Shown piece after piece: positions 15,319 through 24,184 of a stretch of DNA of 32,743 bases. The DNA lies in NCBI GenBank assembly GCA_017443405.1, contig JAFRXS010000142.1, positions 1-32,743 of the forward strand, read 5' to 3'. Source of the DNA: Clostridia bacterium. Its GTDB lineage: Bacteria; Bacillota; Clostridia; Oscillospirales; Acutalibacteraceae. The notes beneath the pieces are model-generated. The model did not search any database and was not told where the DNA came from. It saw nothing but the letters and a program-made list of their open reading frames with translations. Position 1 is the first letter of the stretch; every line of letters begins with the position of its first letter. The translations under genes were made by a program, and so were the position numbers.

Positions 15319-17187
15319 ATGTTTTTCGATCTTAACAGGCGCGCCGCGTCGTTTTATTATAACGGAGACTTTGTTGAACTGATCCCGGCGCGGATGACGC
15401 GCAAAGGAAAAAACTATGAAAAAACGCTGCCGGACGGGCTGACGGCGATACTCGAAATCGATGATCCCGCGGAAAACGCGCGTTATCAATTGCTGCGCTT
15501 CGAGAACAGGGGATCGGCGGATTCGGGCGAGATATCCCGCGCGCGCAGCCTCGACCTCGTCCTGCCGGCGGACGGCGTCGCCGTCTGGGAAAGCCTGAAG
15601 GGCGATTCCTGCGGCAGCGAGAGCTTCAACCCGCTTAAAAAGAGCTTCGCGGTCGGGGATACGCTGCGCGTCGAGCCGAGAGGCGGCAGGCCGTCCGATA
15701 CCTGCGCCTTCCCGTTCTTCGACCTTTCGCTTGACGGGCGGGCGGCGACCTTCGGCGTCGGCTGGAGCGGGCAGTGGGTCCTGGAGCTTGAGCGGACGCG
15801 ATCGCGGTTCCGCGCGCAGGCGGGGCTCGCGGCGGCGCAGACGTATCTCTGTCCCGGCGAGGCGTTCCGCGCGGCGTCGGTCCTGTGGCTGGCGGGAGAC
15901 AGCGTGCCCGAGACGCGGCGCGCTTTCCGCCGTCTGATGTTCGACCGTTTCAGTCCTCATACGGCGGACGGCGCGCCCGTGACGATGCCTGTCGCCGAGA
16001 CGAGCTTCGACCGCTATTTCGGCAAACGCGCGGACTGGGCGACCGTCGAGGGACAGAAAAGATGCGCCGATATCGCCGCCCGGTGTCATATGGATACCCT
16101 GTGGCTCGACGCCGCCTGGTTTAAGGACGGCTTCCCCGTCGGCGTCGGGAATTACAGCTTCGGACCGGGCTTCCCGGACGGTCTTTCGCAGGTCGGCGAA
16201 TACGCGCACGCAAAGGGGCTGCGCTTCGTGCAGTGGTTCGAGCCTGAGCGCGTCAATTGCTACAGCGAGACCTACCGCGATCACGCGGACGAGGTGATCG
16301 TCCCGAAAAGCAAAAATACCGTCGACTGCCTGCTTGATATCGGCAGGGATGAGGTCCGCCGCAGGGTGACGGATATACTGAAAAAGATGATACGGGAGCA
16401 TCGCCTCGACGTTTACCGTCAGGATTTCAATATGTCACCGTCCGGCTACTGGGACGCAGAGGACGCGAAACACCCCGGCAGACGCGGCATGACCGAGATT
16501 CGCTTCGTCGAGGGGCACTATAAAATGTGGGACGAGATACAGTCGGAGTTCCCCGGCGTCGTGATCGACAACTGCGCGAGCGGCGGCAGACGCATAGACC
16601 TCGAGACCTGCCGGCGCGCGGTGGTTCTGTGGCGCAGCGACACCGGCTGTTCGCCCGTGACCCCCGACCGCCCGGGCGACGTGTGGAGCCAGAACCACAT
16701 CCTTGCCCTTACACGCTATCTGCCCTACCACGCAAGCGGCAGCTGGACCGCGGCGCCGTACGACGTGCGCTCCGTTTTTTCAGGCGGTATCGTGATGAAT
16801 CTCGACGTTTTCTCCCCGGATTTCGACGCGGAGGCGGTGATACCCGCCGTAGACGAGTGCGAACGTCTGCGCGAATACTGGTACGGCGATTTCTATCCGC
16901 TGACCGAGCCGGACAACGCCGCCGATATATGGGCGTCGTGGCAGTTTTCGCTCGGGGACCGCGGCGTGATATACGCTTTCCGCCGCGGGGATTGTCCCGA
17001 CGCGGAGTTTTCGCCCGCCCCGCAGGCGACGGAGCCCGGCGCGCGGTATGAGGTGAGGATCACGGACGAGCGTATGCTTACGGAAACGCGCGTTATGTCC
17101 GGTGAGGAACTTCAGAATATCCGTCTGCGCTGTCAGTCGCCGCGCGAGAGCGTGATCGCGGAATACCGTAAGATCCGCGAGCTGTAA
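15319..17187 (+). CDS. Alpha-galactosidase, GH36 family
   Basis: A 622-residue cytoplasmic enzyme that hydrolyses terminal alpha-1,6-linked galactose. An N-terminal beta-sandwich domain is followed by a barrel with LWLDAAWF, FVQWFEPERV, the nucleophile Asp369 in VYRQDFN (family K/R-x-D-x-N) and the acid/base Asp441 in LWRSDTG; DNCASGGRRIDLE is also a GH36 hallmark. The frame stays open upstream to 15079, but those codons include the promoter, and the Met at 15292 overlaps the -10 box. ATG 15319 has AGAGGTG in the short leader, so it is the best start. There is no signal peptide, so the substrate must be imported. It diverges from the GH-A operon, and the two units probably share regulation. 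Confidence 0.9.
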   Translation: MFFDLNRRAASFYYNGDFVELIPARMTRKGKNYEKTLPDGLTAILEIDDPAENARYQLLRFENRGSADSGEISRARSLDLVLPADGVAVWESLKGDSCGSESFNPLKKSFAVGDTLRVEPRGGRPSDTCAFPFFDLSLDGRAATFGVGWSGQWVLELERTRSRFRAQAGLAAAQTYLCPGEAFRAASVLWLAGDSVPETRRAFRRLMFDRFSPHTADGAPVTMPVAETSFDRYFGKRADWATVEGQKRCADIAARCHMDTLWLDAAWFKDGFPVGVGNYSFGPGFPDGLSQVGEYAHAKGLRFVQWFEPERVNCYSETYRDHADEVIVPKSKNTVDCLLDIGRDEVRRRVTDILKKMIREHRLDVYRQDFNMSPSGYWDAEDAKHPGRRGMTEIRFVEGHYKMWDEIQSEFPGVVIDNCASGGRRIDLETCRRAVVLWRSDTGCSPVTPDRPGDVWSQNHILALTRYLPYHASGSWTAAPYDVRSVFSGGIVMNLDVFSPDFDAEAVIPAVDECERLREYWYGDFYPLTEPDNAADIWASWQFSLGDRGVIYAFRRGDCPDAEFSPAPQATEPGARYEVRITDERMLTETRVMSGEELQNIRLRCQSPRESVIAEYRKIREL

Positions 17188-17216
17188 AGCGAACAATTCA
17201 GCTTTTTTAAACGAAA

Positions 17217-17249
17217 ACGGCCCGCTTTGCGGTAAAGCGGACCGTTTTT
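17217..17249. terminator. Terminator between the convergent GH36 and beta-helix genes
   Basis: Stem ACGGCCCGCTTT/AAAGCGGACCGT (17217-17228, 17234-17245) has one mismatch. A T run follows on the plus strand, and a shorter TTTT run follows on the minus strand, so it may serve both genes. Confidence 0.85.
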
Positions 17250-17269
17250 ATTATTTGTTATCAGCCGGT

Positions 17270-19300
17270 TCAGTCGAGCTTGGCGGCGATGCGGAGGATC
17301 TTTCTCGCGTCGATCGCGTCGATCTTGCCGTTGCCGTCCATATCGCAGAAACGCGCCTGGATCGCCGAGAGTGTGTCGAGCTTGGCCGCCGCCCTGAGGA
17401 CGAGCCTTGCGTCCGTCGCGTCGACTTTGCCGTTCATATCCGCGTCGCCGAAGATGTATTCGGGCTCGGTCGTGCCGGGTTCGGTCTCATCGGTGGTGGG
17501 AACGGTCGTCGGTACGGCGGTGGTCTCGGCGGTAGTCGGTACGGTCGTGGGAACGGTGGGCGGGACCGTAGTCGGGACGGTCGTGGGGACCGTGGTCGGG
17601 ACGGTCGAGGGGACCGTGGTCGGCTGCGTCGTGGGTACGGGCAGCGCGGGGACCTCCTGCGTTTCGGCGCTGCCGCAGATGGAGCAGACACGGCTGTTCT
17701 GGCCGGCGACGCCGGGAGCGGGGGCCTTGACCTGAGTCCATTCGGACCATTCGTGAGTGACCATCGCGTCGAAGCAGCCTATATTATGCTCGGCTCTGAG
17801 CGGGTTGCCGAAAAAGTCCTTTTCGCCCATGTCCGCGCCGACCTGAACGCCGGCGTTGAGCAGCGGGGAGGTGCAGACGAGCTTGAAGCTGTCCTTATTG
17901 TCGTAATCCGTTGCCGCGATCCCTAGGAGCTTCTTGAAATTATAGTCTCTGAACTTGATATTGCCGTCGACGACGACCTTGGAATCCTTGAGGAAGTCGC
18001 TCGAGTGAGCGCCGTCGTCGGTGAATATCTGCGGACCTAACGTGCCGATGAGATAGTTGTTCGAGAACACGTTGTTCATCGCGAGCTCGGGCGTGAAAAG
18101 CCTCGCCTTGTTGATGCAGAAGATGTTGTTCTGGACGAACGAATCCTTGAACTGCGCGTAGTTCGCGCTGTTCTTCTGACGGAAGATTATGCCGTTGCTG
18201 TTGTAGATCGTGTTGTTATAGAGGCCGAAGTTGATCTCGTAGCCGTAGCCGCAGATGCCGCTGTAGGTCGCGTTGTCGTTGACAGAGAGGCAGTATCTGA
18301 TGATATTATTGTACTGATGCTGATTGCCCCAGACGCAGCACCAGAAGAAACGGCTGTTGTCGTGCGAGTAGATCCTCTGCGCTATGACGTTCTGCGTCAT
18401 GTTGTCAAAGTCTATCGCCATGCCGTCCATCGTGTTCGTGGAGCCGCTGACCTCGCAGTCCTGATAGATGCCGTTTTCGACTCTGTGGAACCAGCAGGGG
18501 GCGGTGTAGTGGTCGGTCATCGTCGCGACGTCGACGAACTGGCAGTTCTCGATGAGGAAGCCGCTCGTGTTGCCGAGGATGTAGCCGTCGTCTATAATAT
18601 CGTAGAAAACGGAATTTTTGAGGGTTATGTTTTTGTTGTAGGGCTCCTCGGGAGTGTTCGCGTCGTTGCCGTTTATGTCGACGCCGTAGCCGAGAGTGTA
18701 GAAGGAAAGCCCGTCCATGAGGATGTCCTCGACGTGCGCTCCGTTGCCGCCGGTGGCGGTGCCGTCGATGGCTATTACGCTGTAGTCGCCCGCGTCGTAG
18801 CTGGTGCTGGGCTCATGGTGCATGTCGTGGAAGGAGCAGTTGAGTATGGAGAAGCCCTTCGCGACGCCGTCCTTGACGTCTATGCGGATCGCTCTGCCGT
18901 TCGAGGGGCCGGAGAACTCAATATCCCGGATCGTCCAGTACGAAACGTCGATGAACGTGAACACGAATTTGTCGTCCTGCGTCGCGAATACCGGCGCGGG
19001 ACCGTCCTCGTCGCCGTAGGCGCCGATCACTACCGGTGCGTCCTTCGTGCCGCCGCCTACGGCGGTATATTCAAGAGTGTAAACTCCGCCGCGCTTGAAC
19101 AGTATACTGTCGCCCGCGGTGAACGTGAGCTCGGAGATCCTGGATGGTGTGAGCCAGGCGCTGTCAGGCGACTTGCCGTCGTTGGAGTCGCTGCCGCCGA
19201 CGCTGTCGATGTAGTACGTCGTTCCGTCCTCCGCGAACGTAACGAGCGCCGCGGGGAAGGCAAGTATCACGGCAAGCAGTATAGCAATCAGCTTTTTCAT
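17270..19300 (-). CDS. Secreted right-handed beta-helix protein with C-terminal dockerin
   Basis: A 676-residue exported protein. A Sec signal peptide (residues 1-23, ending TFAED) is followed by YYIDSVGGSDSNDGKSPDSAWLT, typical of parallel beta-helix (pectate-lyase-like) proteins, and by many N-x-(I/V/F)-x-N rungs to about residue 490. Next come a HEWSEW...CSICG cysteine motif, a Pro-Thr-Val linker (TTVP repeats, about 550-610) and a dockerin (about 617-676) with two calcium-binding loops, DADMNGKVDATD and DMDGNGKIDAID. The catalytic class (lyase, hydrolase or epimerase) cannot be read from the sequence. GGAGGT precedes the ATG. The dockerin implies docking to a cohesin on a surface scaffold not seen here. 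The probable substrate is plant or mucosal polysaccharide. Confidence 0.88.
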   Translation of the reverse strand: MKKLIAILLAVILAFPAALVTFAEDGTTYYIDSVGGSDSNDGKSPDSAWLTPSRISELTFTAGDSILFKRGGVYTLEYTAVGGGTKDAPVVIGAYGDEDGPAPVFATQDDKFVFTFIDVSYWTIRDIEFSGPSNGRAIRIDVKDGVAKGFSILNCSFHDMHHEPSTSYDAGDYSVIAIDGTATGGNGAHVEDILMDGLSFYTLGYGVDINGNDANTPEEPYNKNITLKNSVFYDIIDDGYILGNTSGFLIENCQFVDVATMTDHYTAPCWFHRVENGIYQDCEVSGSTNTMDGMAIDFDNMTQNVIAQRIYSHDNSRFFWCCVWGNQHQYNNIIRYCLSVNDNATYSGICGYGYEINFGLYNNTIYNSNGIIFRQKNSANYAQFKDSFVQNNIFCINKARLFTPELAMNNVFSNNYLIGTLGPQIFTDDGAHSSDFLKDSKVVVDGNIKFRDYNFKKLLGIAATDYDNKDSFKLVCTSPLLNAGVQVGADMGEKDFFGNPLRAEHNIGCFDAMVTHEWSEWTQVKAPAPGVAGQNSRVCSICGSAETQEVPALPVPTTQPTTVPSTVPTTVPTTVPTTVPPTVPTTVPTTAETTAVPTTVPTTDETEPGTTEPEYIFGDADMNGKVDATDARLVLRAAAKLDTLSAIQARFCDMDGNGKIDAIDARKILRIAAKLD

Positions 19301-19343
19301 GTTTACCTCCGGGAAATAGTTACCATAATAAAATACAATACTA

Positions 19344-19372
19344 TTTATAGCATATGCCGCCGCGGATTACAA
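19344..19372 (-). promoter_or_regulatory. Promoter of the beta-helix dockerin gene
   Basis: On the minus strand: TTGTAA (19372-19367), 17-nt spacer, TATAAA (19349-19344), about 45 nt before the start codon. Confidence 0.6.
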
Positions 19373-19439
19373 GAGTAACGTGAATGAAATCCGCTCGCAT
19401 ATAAGGCACCGCCGTTGTGAGAAAGCACAAAACAAAAAA

Positions 19440-19464
19440 GCCGCGGCAGGCGCGGCGTTTTTGT
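19440..19464 (-). terminator. Terminator of the dockerin-only gene
   Basis: Stem GCCGCG/CGCGGC (19440-19445, 19451-19456) with a 5-nt loop. On the minus strand it is followed by a run of T (complement of 19432-19439). The plus strand also has T after it, so it can stop transcription both ways. Confidence 0.8.
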
Positions 19465-19478
19465 TTTGTTGAACTGAA

Positions 19479-19943
19479 TCAGTCGGCGCTGACGCTACCG
19501 TCACCGGGGACGTAGGTCGGAACGGGCTGATAGGGCTCGATCTCGGTCGTAGAGGCGATCTCTTCGAAGGTGGAGAGCCTGGCGGCGACCCTGAGGATCA
19601 TACGGGCGTCGATAGCATTGATCTTGCCGTTGACGTCGATATCACCGACATAATCGGGAGCCTTCTTGTCGGGAGTCGGGAGCTTGGCAGCAAGGCGAAG
19701 AGCGATGCGGGCGTCGTTAGCCGTGATCTTGCCGTCGCAGTCAAGGTCGCCGAGGATCCAGTAATCGGGCTCGTCGGGAGTGGTGGTCTCGTCGATAACG
19801 TCGGTGTTGCCTTCGGCAGTGGTGCCGGCCTCATCAACAGCATTGTCGGAAGCCGTCGCGCCGATAATAGCTACCGCGCTGACCGTGGCGATAAGCAGTA
19901 CGGAAAGGAATATCGCGAGAAACTTCTTGTAGCTTGTTTTCAT
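19479..19943 (-). CDS. Small secreted dockerin-only protein
   Basis: A 154-residue protein made of an N-terminal signal or membrane anchor (about 7-32, LAIFLSVLLIATVSAVAII), an acidic Thr-rich spacer, one dockerin and a short C-terminal tail rich in Pro and acidic residues. The dockerin loops are DLDCDGKITAND and DIDVNGKINAID, with helices DARIALRLAAKL and DARMILRVAARL. There is no catalytic, binding or cohesin domain. The frame extends upstream to 20021, but GGAGG with normal spacing precedes ATG 19943, and the extension would start at the transcription start. A consensus promoter drives it. It might occupy cohesins as a competitor or spacer, or be a surface adaptor; both ideas are inference. 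Confidence 0.8.
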   Translation of the reverse strand: MKTSYKKFLAIFLSVLLIATVSAVAIIGATASDNAVDEAGTTAEGNTDVIDETTTPDEPDYWILGDLDCDGKITANDARIALRLAAKLPTPDKKAPDYVGDIDVNGKINAIDARMILRVAARLSTFEEIASTTEIEPYQPVPTYVPGDGSVSAD

Positions 19944-20026
19944 GAAGAAAACCTCCGTTTGTTTATGTGTTCTGGTGAGGATGCCGCTGCGCCCTGAAAA
20001 GGGCTCGGAATCCAAGTACAAAAGGG

Positions 20027-20055
20027 ATTATAGCAAATCCGAACGCCGATGTCAA
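20027..20055 (-). promoter_or_regulatory. Consensus promoter of the dockerin-only gene
   Basis: On the minus strand: TTGACA (20055-20050), 17-nt spacer, TATAAT (20032-20027), a perfect match in both boxes. The leader of about 77 nt contains a small GCCC/GGGC hairpin (19991-20004). Confidence 0.85.
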
Positions 20056-20160
20056 TGGTAATATTATCTTTAATTTTTAAAGAAACGTTAACGAATCGAC
20101 CGCGCTTTTGTGAATAAATGACAAAAACCGCCGAAAACGCGTGATTACCGGGAGGGGCGT

Positions 20161-21678
20161 TCAGTGGACTATCAGTGATTCTCCGGTCATCTCGGCGGGC
20201 TTTTCTATGCCCATCACGTCGAGCAGCGTCGGCGCGAGGTCGCCCAGCTTGCCGCCGGAGCGCAGCGTCTGCTCGCCGCAGCCGGTGAGGATGACGGGAA
20301 CGGGGTTGGTCGTGTGCGGCGTGAAAGGCTTGCCGTCGTCGCCTATCATTTTGTCGGCGTTGCCGTGGTCGGCGGTGATGAGCATCGCGCCGCCCTTTTC
20401 GGTCACGGCGTCGTAGACCATGCCGACGCACTCGTCGACCGCCTCGACCGCCTTGACCGCCGCCTCGAAGACGCCGGTGTGGCCGACCATGTCGCAGTTG
20501 GCGAAGTTGACGACGATCACGTCGTATTTTTCCGCTTTCACGACCTCGACTATCTTTTCGGCGACTATGTAAGCGCTCATCTCCGGCTGGAGGTCGTAGG
20601 TCGGGACGTTGGGGGAGTCTATCAGTATCCTGTCCTCCCCGGGGTAGACCGTCTCCTCGCCGCCGTTGAGGAAATAGGTGACGTGGGCGTATTTGGTGTA
20701 TTCGGCTATGCGCAGCTGCTTGAGCCCTCTGTCGCTGACGACCTCGCCGAAAACGTGTTCGATGCGCTCCGGGCCGAAGGCGAGCTCGACGTTGGGCATC
20801 TTCTCGTCGTACTGCGTCATGCAGATATAGGTAAGGTCCCTGAGCTGCTCTCTCTTGAAGCCGTCGAACGCGGGATCGACGAAAACGGACGTTATCTCCC
20901 TCGCCCTGTCGGGACGGAAGTTAAAGAAGATGAAGCTGTCGCCGTCGCGCACCGGCTCCGCGTCCGCCGCGACCGTCGGGATGACGAACTCGTCCGTCAC
21001 GCCTTCCGCGTAGGACTTTTCGAGAGCCTCGACCGCGCTCGTGAACTTTTCGCCCTCAAGGCGCGTCATCGCGGCGTACGCCTTTTCCACGCGGTCCCAC
21101 TTCTTTTCGCGGTCCATCGCGTAGTACCTGCCCATGACGGAGGCTATCTTGCCGACGCCCAGCTCGTCCATCTTCGCCTGAAGCTGCGCGGCGTAGCCCT
21201 TGCCGGTCGTTACGCCGACGTCGCGTCCGTCCATAATGCAGTGGACGTAGACCTTCCCGACGCCGAACCTCTTCGCCATCTCGAGCAGACCGAACACGTG
21301 GGTTATATGGCTGTGGACGCCGCCGTCGGACAGCAGGCCCGCCATGTGCAGCGCCTTGCCGTTGTCCGCGGCGTTCCTCATCGCCTTGCACAGCGCCTTG
21401 TTCTCGAAGAACGTGCCGTCCTCGACCGCCTTGGATATCTTGACCAGGTCCTGATATATGACCCTTCCGGCGCCGATATTGGTGTGACCGACCTCGGAGT
21501 TGCCCATCTGACCGTCGGGCAGACCGACCCACAGACCGGAAGCCTCTATCTGAGTGTGCGGGTTTTTCGCCCAAAGCTCGTCAAGACGGGGCTTTTTCGC
21601 CGCCTTGATCGCGTTGCCGTACTCCGACGGATTGATGCCGAAGCCGTCCATTATGCATAATACGACGGGTTTTTTCAT
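20161..21678 (-). CDS. gpmI: 2,3-bisphosphoglycerate-independent phosphoglycerate mutase
   Basis: A 505-residue two-manganese glycolytic enzyme converting 3- to 2-phosphoglycerate. The N-terminal metal site is in VVLCIMDGFG, and the phosphorylated Ser61 in GQMGNSEVGHTNIGAGR. The phosphatase/transferase core motifs HSHITH, HCIMDGRD and ITADHGNAD are all present. A GTG at 21690 is in frame, but GAGG lies 6 nt before ATG 21678, which I prefer. It is the third gene of the pgk-tpiA-gpmI cluster but is separated from tpiA by a hairpin with a T run, so its expression may be partly uncoupled. Confidence 0.96.
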   Translation of the reverse strand: MKKPVVLCIMDGFGINPSEYGNAIKAAKKPRLDELWAKNPHTQIEASGLWVGLPDGQMGNSEVGHTNIGAGRVIYQDLVKISKAVEDGTFFENKALCKAMRNAADNGKALHMAGLLSDGGVHSHITHVFGLLEMAKRFGVGKVYVHCIMDGRDVGVTTGKGYAAQLQAKMDELGVGKIASVMGRYYAMDREKKWDRVEKAYAAMTRLEGEKFTSAVEALEKSYAEGVTDEFVIPTVAADAEPVRDGDSFIFFNFRPDRAREITSVFVDPAFDGFKREQLRDLTYICMTQYDEKMPNVELAFGPERIEHVFGEVVSDRGLKQLRIAEYTKYAHVTYFLNGGEETVYPGEDRILIDSPNVPTYDLQPEMSAYIVAEKIVEVVKAEKYDVIVVNFANCDMVGHTGVFEAAVKAVEAVDECVGMVYDAVTEKGGAMLITADHGNADKMIGDDGKPFTPHTTNPVPVILTGCGEQTLRSGGKLGDLAPTLLDVMGIEKPAEMTGESLIVH

Positions 21679-21710
21679 GTCGCGCCTCACTTGCTTGAAT
21701 GTTATATAAG

Positions 21711-21757
21711 GAAAAAGGGAAAAATCTCCCGTTCGCGCAGGGCGGCGGACGGGAGAT
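21711..21757 (-). terminator. Internal terminator or attenuator between tpiA and gpmI
   Basis: Perfect 9-bp stem ATCTCCCGT/ACGGGAGAT (21724-21732, 21749-21757) with a 16-nt loop. On the minus strand it is followed by a T/C-rich run. Because gpmI continues in the same direction, it probably reduces read-through rather than ending the operon. Confidence 0.65.
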
Positions 21758-21767
21758 GTCGTTCTGA

Positions 21768-22535
21768 TTATTTGGACGCCGCCTTGACGATAGCCGCGAA
21801 ATCGGCGGGCTTGAGAGAAGCGCCGCCTATAAGGCCGCCGTCGACGTCCTCTTTGGAAAGAAGACCCTCGGCGTTGGCCGCGTTCATGGAGCCGCCGTAC
21901 TGGATGGTCGTGGCGTCGGCGACCTCGCGGGAGTAAAGCTCGGCGAGGAGCTCGCGGATGGCGTGGTTGACCTCCGCCGCCTGATCGTCGGTCGCGGTGA
22001 GACCGGTGCCGATAGCCCAGACGGGCTCGTAGGCGATGATGATGTTCTTAAGCTCTTCCGCGGAAACGCCGCCGAGAGCCACCTTCACCTGCTTGCGGAC
22101 GATCTCCATCGTCACGCCTTCCTTGCGCTGCTCGAGATACTCGCCGACGCAGAGGATGACCTTGAGACCGGCGTCTATGGCGGCGCGGACGCGCTGTGCG
22201 ACGGTCTCGTCGGTCTCGCCGAAGTAGGACCTTCTTTCGCTGTGGCCGATGATGACGTAGGGAACGCCCATCGCGACGAGCATCGGGGCGGATATCTCGC
22301 CTGTGAAAGCGCCCTTTTCCGCCCAGTGGACGTTCTCGGCGCCTATCTTGACGTTGGTGCCGGCGGCGGTCTCAAGCGCGATCTGAAGATCGACGTAGGG
22401 GACGCAGGCGACGACCTCGCACTTCGCGTCGGCGACGAGGGGTATGATCTCCTCGAGAAGGGCCTTCGCCTCGGCGGGGGTCTTGTTCATTTTCCAGTTG
22501 CCGGCGATAACGGCGGCGCGTTTTGCTTTATTCAT
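21768..22535 (-). CDS. tpiA: Triosephosphate isomerase
   Basis: A 255-residue cytoplasmic TIM barrel interconverting DHAP and glyceraldehyde-3-phosphate. Catalytic residues are visible: Lys15 in GNWKMN, His98 in IIGHSERR and Glu170 in AYEPVWAIGTG. The phosphate-gripping loop 6 and the C-terminal GGASLK motif are intact. GGAGG lies 11 nt before the ATG. The gene follows pgk by 21 nt, so the two are co-transcribed. Confidence 0.97.
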   Translation of the reverse strand: MNKAKRAAVIAGNWKMNKTPAEAKALLEEIIPLVADAKCEVVACVPYVDLQIALETAAGTNVKIGAENVHWAEKGAFTGEISAPMLVAMGVPYVIIGHSERRSYFGETDETVAQRVRAAIDAGLKVILCVGEYLEQRKEGVTMEIVRKQVKVALGGVSAEELKNIIIAYEPVWAIGTGLTATDDQAAEVNHAIRELLAELYSREVADATTIQYGGSMNAANAEGLLSKEDVDGGLIGGASLKPADFAAIVKAASK

Positions 22536-22556
22536 TATATATACCTCCGCAGCGTA

Positions 22557-23762
<1,206 letters not shown>

Positions 23763-23820
23763 ATTTACGCTCCTTTTCCTTGTCTGCGGTAAATGGTAAA
23801 TATCGTAAAGATACATTGTC

Positions 23821-23849
23821 ATTATAAACGCCCGCGCGAATAATTACAA
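23821..23849 (-). promoter_or_regulatory. Promoter of the pgk-tpiA operon
   Basis: On the minus strand: TTGTAA (23849-23844), 17-nt spacer, TATAAT (23826-23821), about 60 nt before the pgk start. Confidence 0.7.
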
Positions 23850-24141
23850 TAGACAAATAAGCTAAACAGTATTTTAGGACGCCCGACATTTTTATGGTAA
23901 AATGTGAAACGTGATCAGCCGGACCCATAAGCCCGGCTGATATATCCTGTGAAGCGTGATCGTACGAATACCCGGTCAGATCCGTCTCGAACCGGATACC
24001 GCAACTGCGACTAATGTTTTTTTCTGTTGCGCAGCCATCGCTTTCCTCTGCGGACGAAACGTTTCAACGCTTTCTTTTTCTGTCCCGGAGCGAGGAGACG
24101 GCGCGCTTCCCTTTGACCCGCGTAGGCGTAACACATCGTCG
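23850..24141. other. Gene-free region with several small hairpins
   Basis: I see no convincing protein gene in these 290 nt. There is a perfect 9-bp hairpin (ATCAGCCGG/CCGGCTGAT, 23914-23922 and 23933-23941), CCGGT/ACCGG near 23970-23995, CGCAG/CTGCG near 24030-24055 and a palindrome GAAACGTTTC (about 24057-24066). A strong terminator closes the region on the plus strand. It may encode a small RNA, but only a weak -10 (TAAAAT, 23898-23903) is visible and no known RNA family is recognised. Confidence 0.35.
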
Positions 24142-24180
24142 GGCAAATAAAAACCGCCTCTCGGCGGTTTTTTATTTGCC
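24142..24180. terminator. Bidirectional terminator downstream of the DnaB-like gene
   Basis: Long inverted repeat: 17-nt left arm (24142-24158) and 18-nt right arm (24163-24180) with one bulged T, core ACCGCC/GGCGGT, loop TCTC. T-rich runs are present in both directions. Confidence 0.9.
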
Positions 24181-24184
24181 TAAA

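Noticed and set aside
17480..17640. Tandem GTCGGxACGGTCG-like repeats that might suggest a repeat array
   Set aside because: They encode the Thr-Val-Pro linker of the beta-helix dockerin protein.
23960..24020. Resemblance of a GGTCAGATCCG stretch to the SRP RNA apical loop
   Set aside because: The essential GGAAGGAAGCAG tetraloop segment and the Alu-domain motif are missing.
23956..24150. Possible 64-residue protein in the hairpin-rich intergenic region
   Set aside because: No ribosome site, no recognisable motif, and it ends inside the terminator arm.
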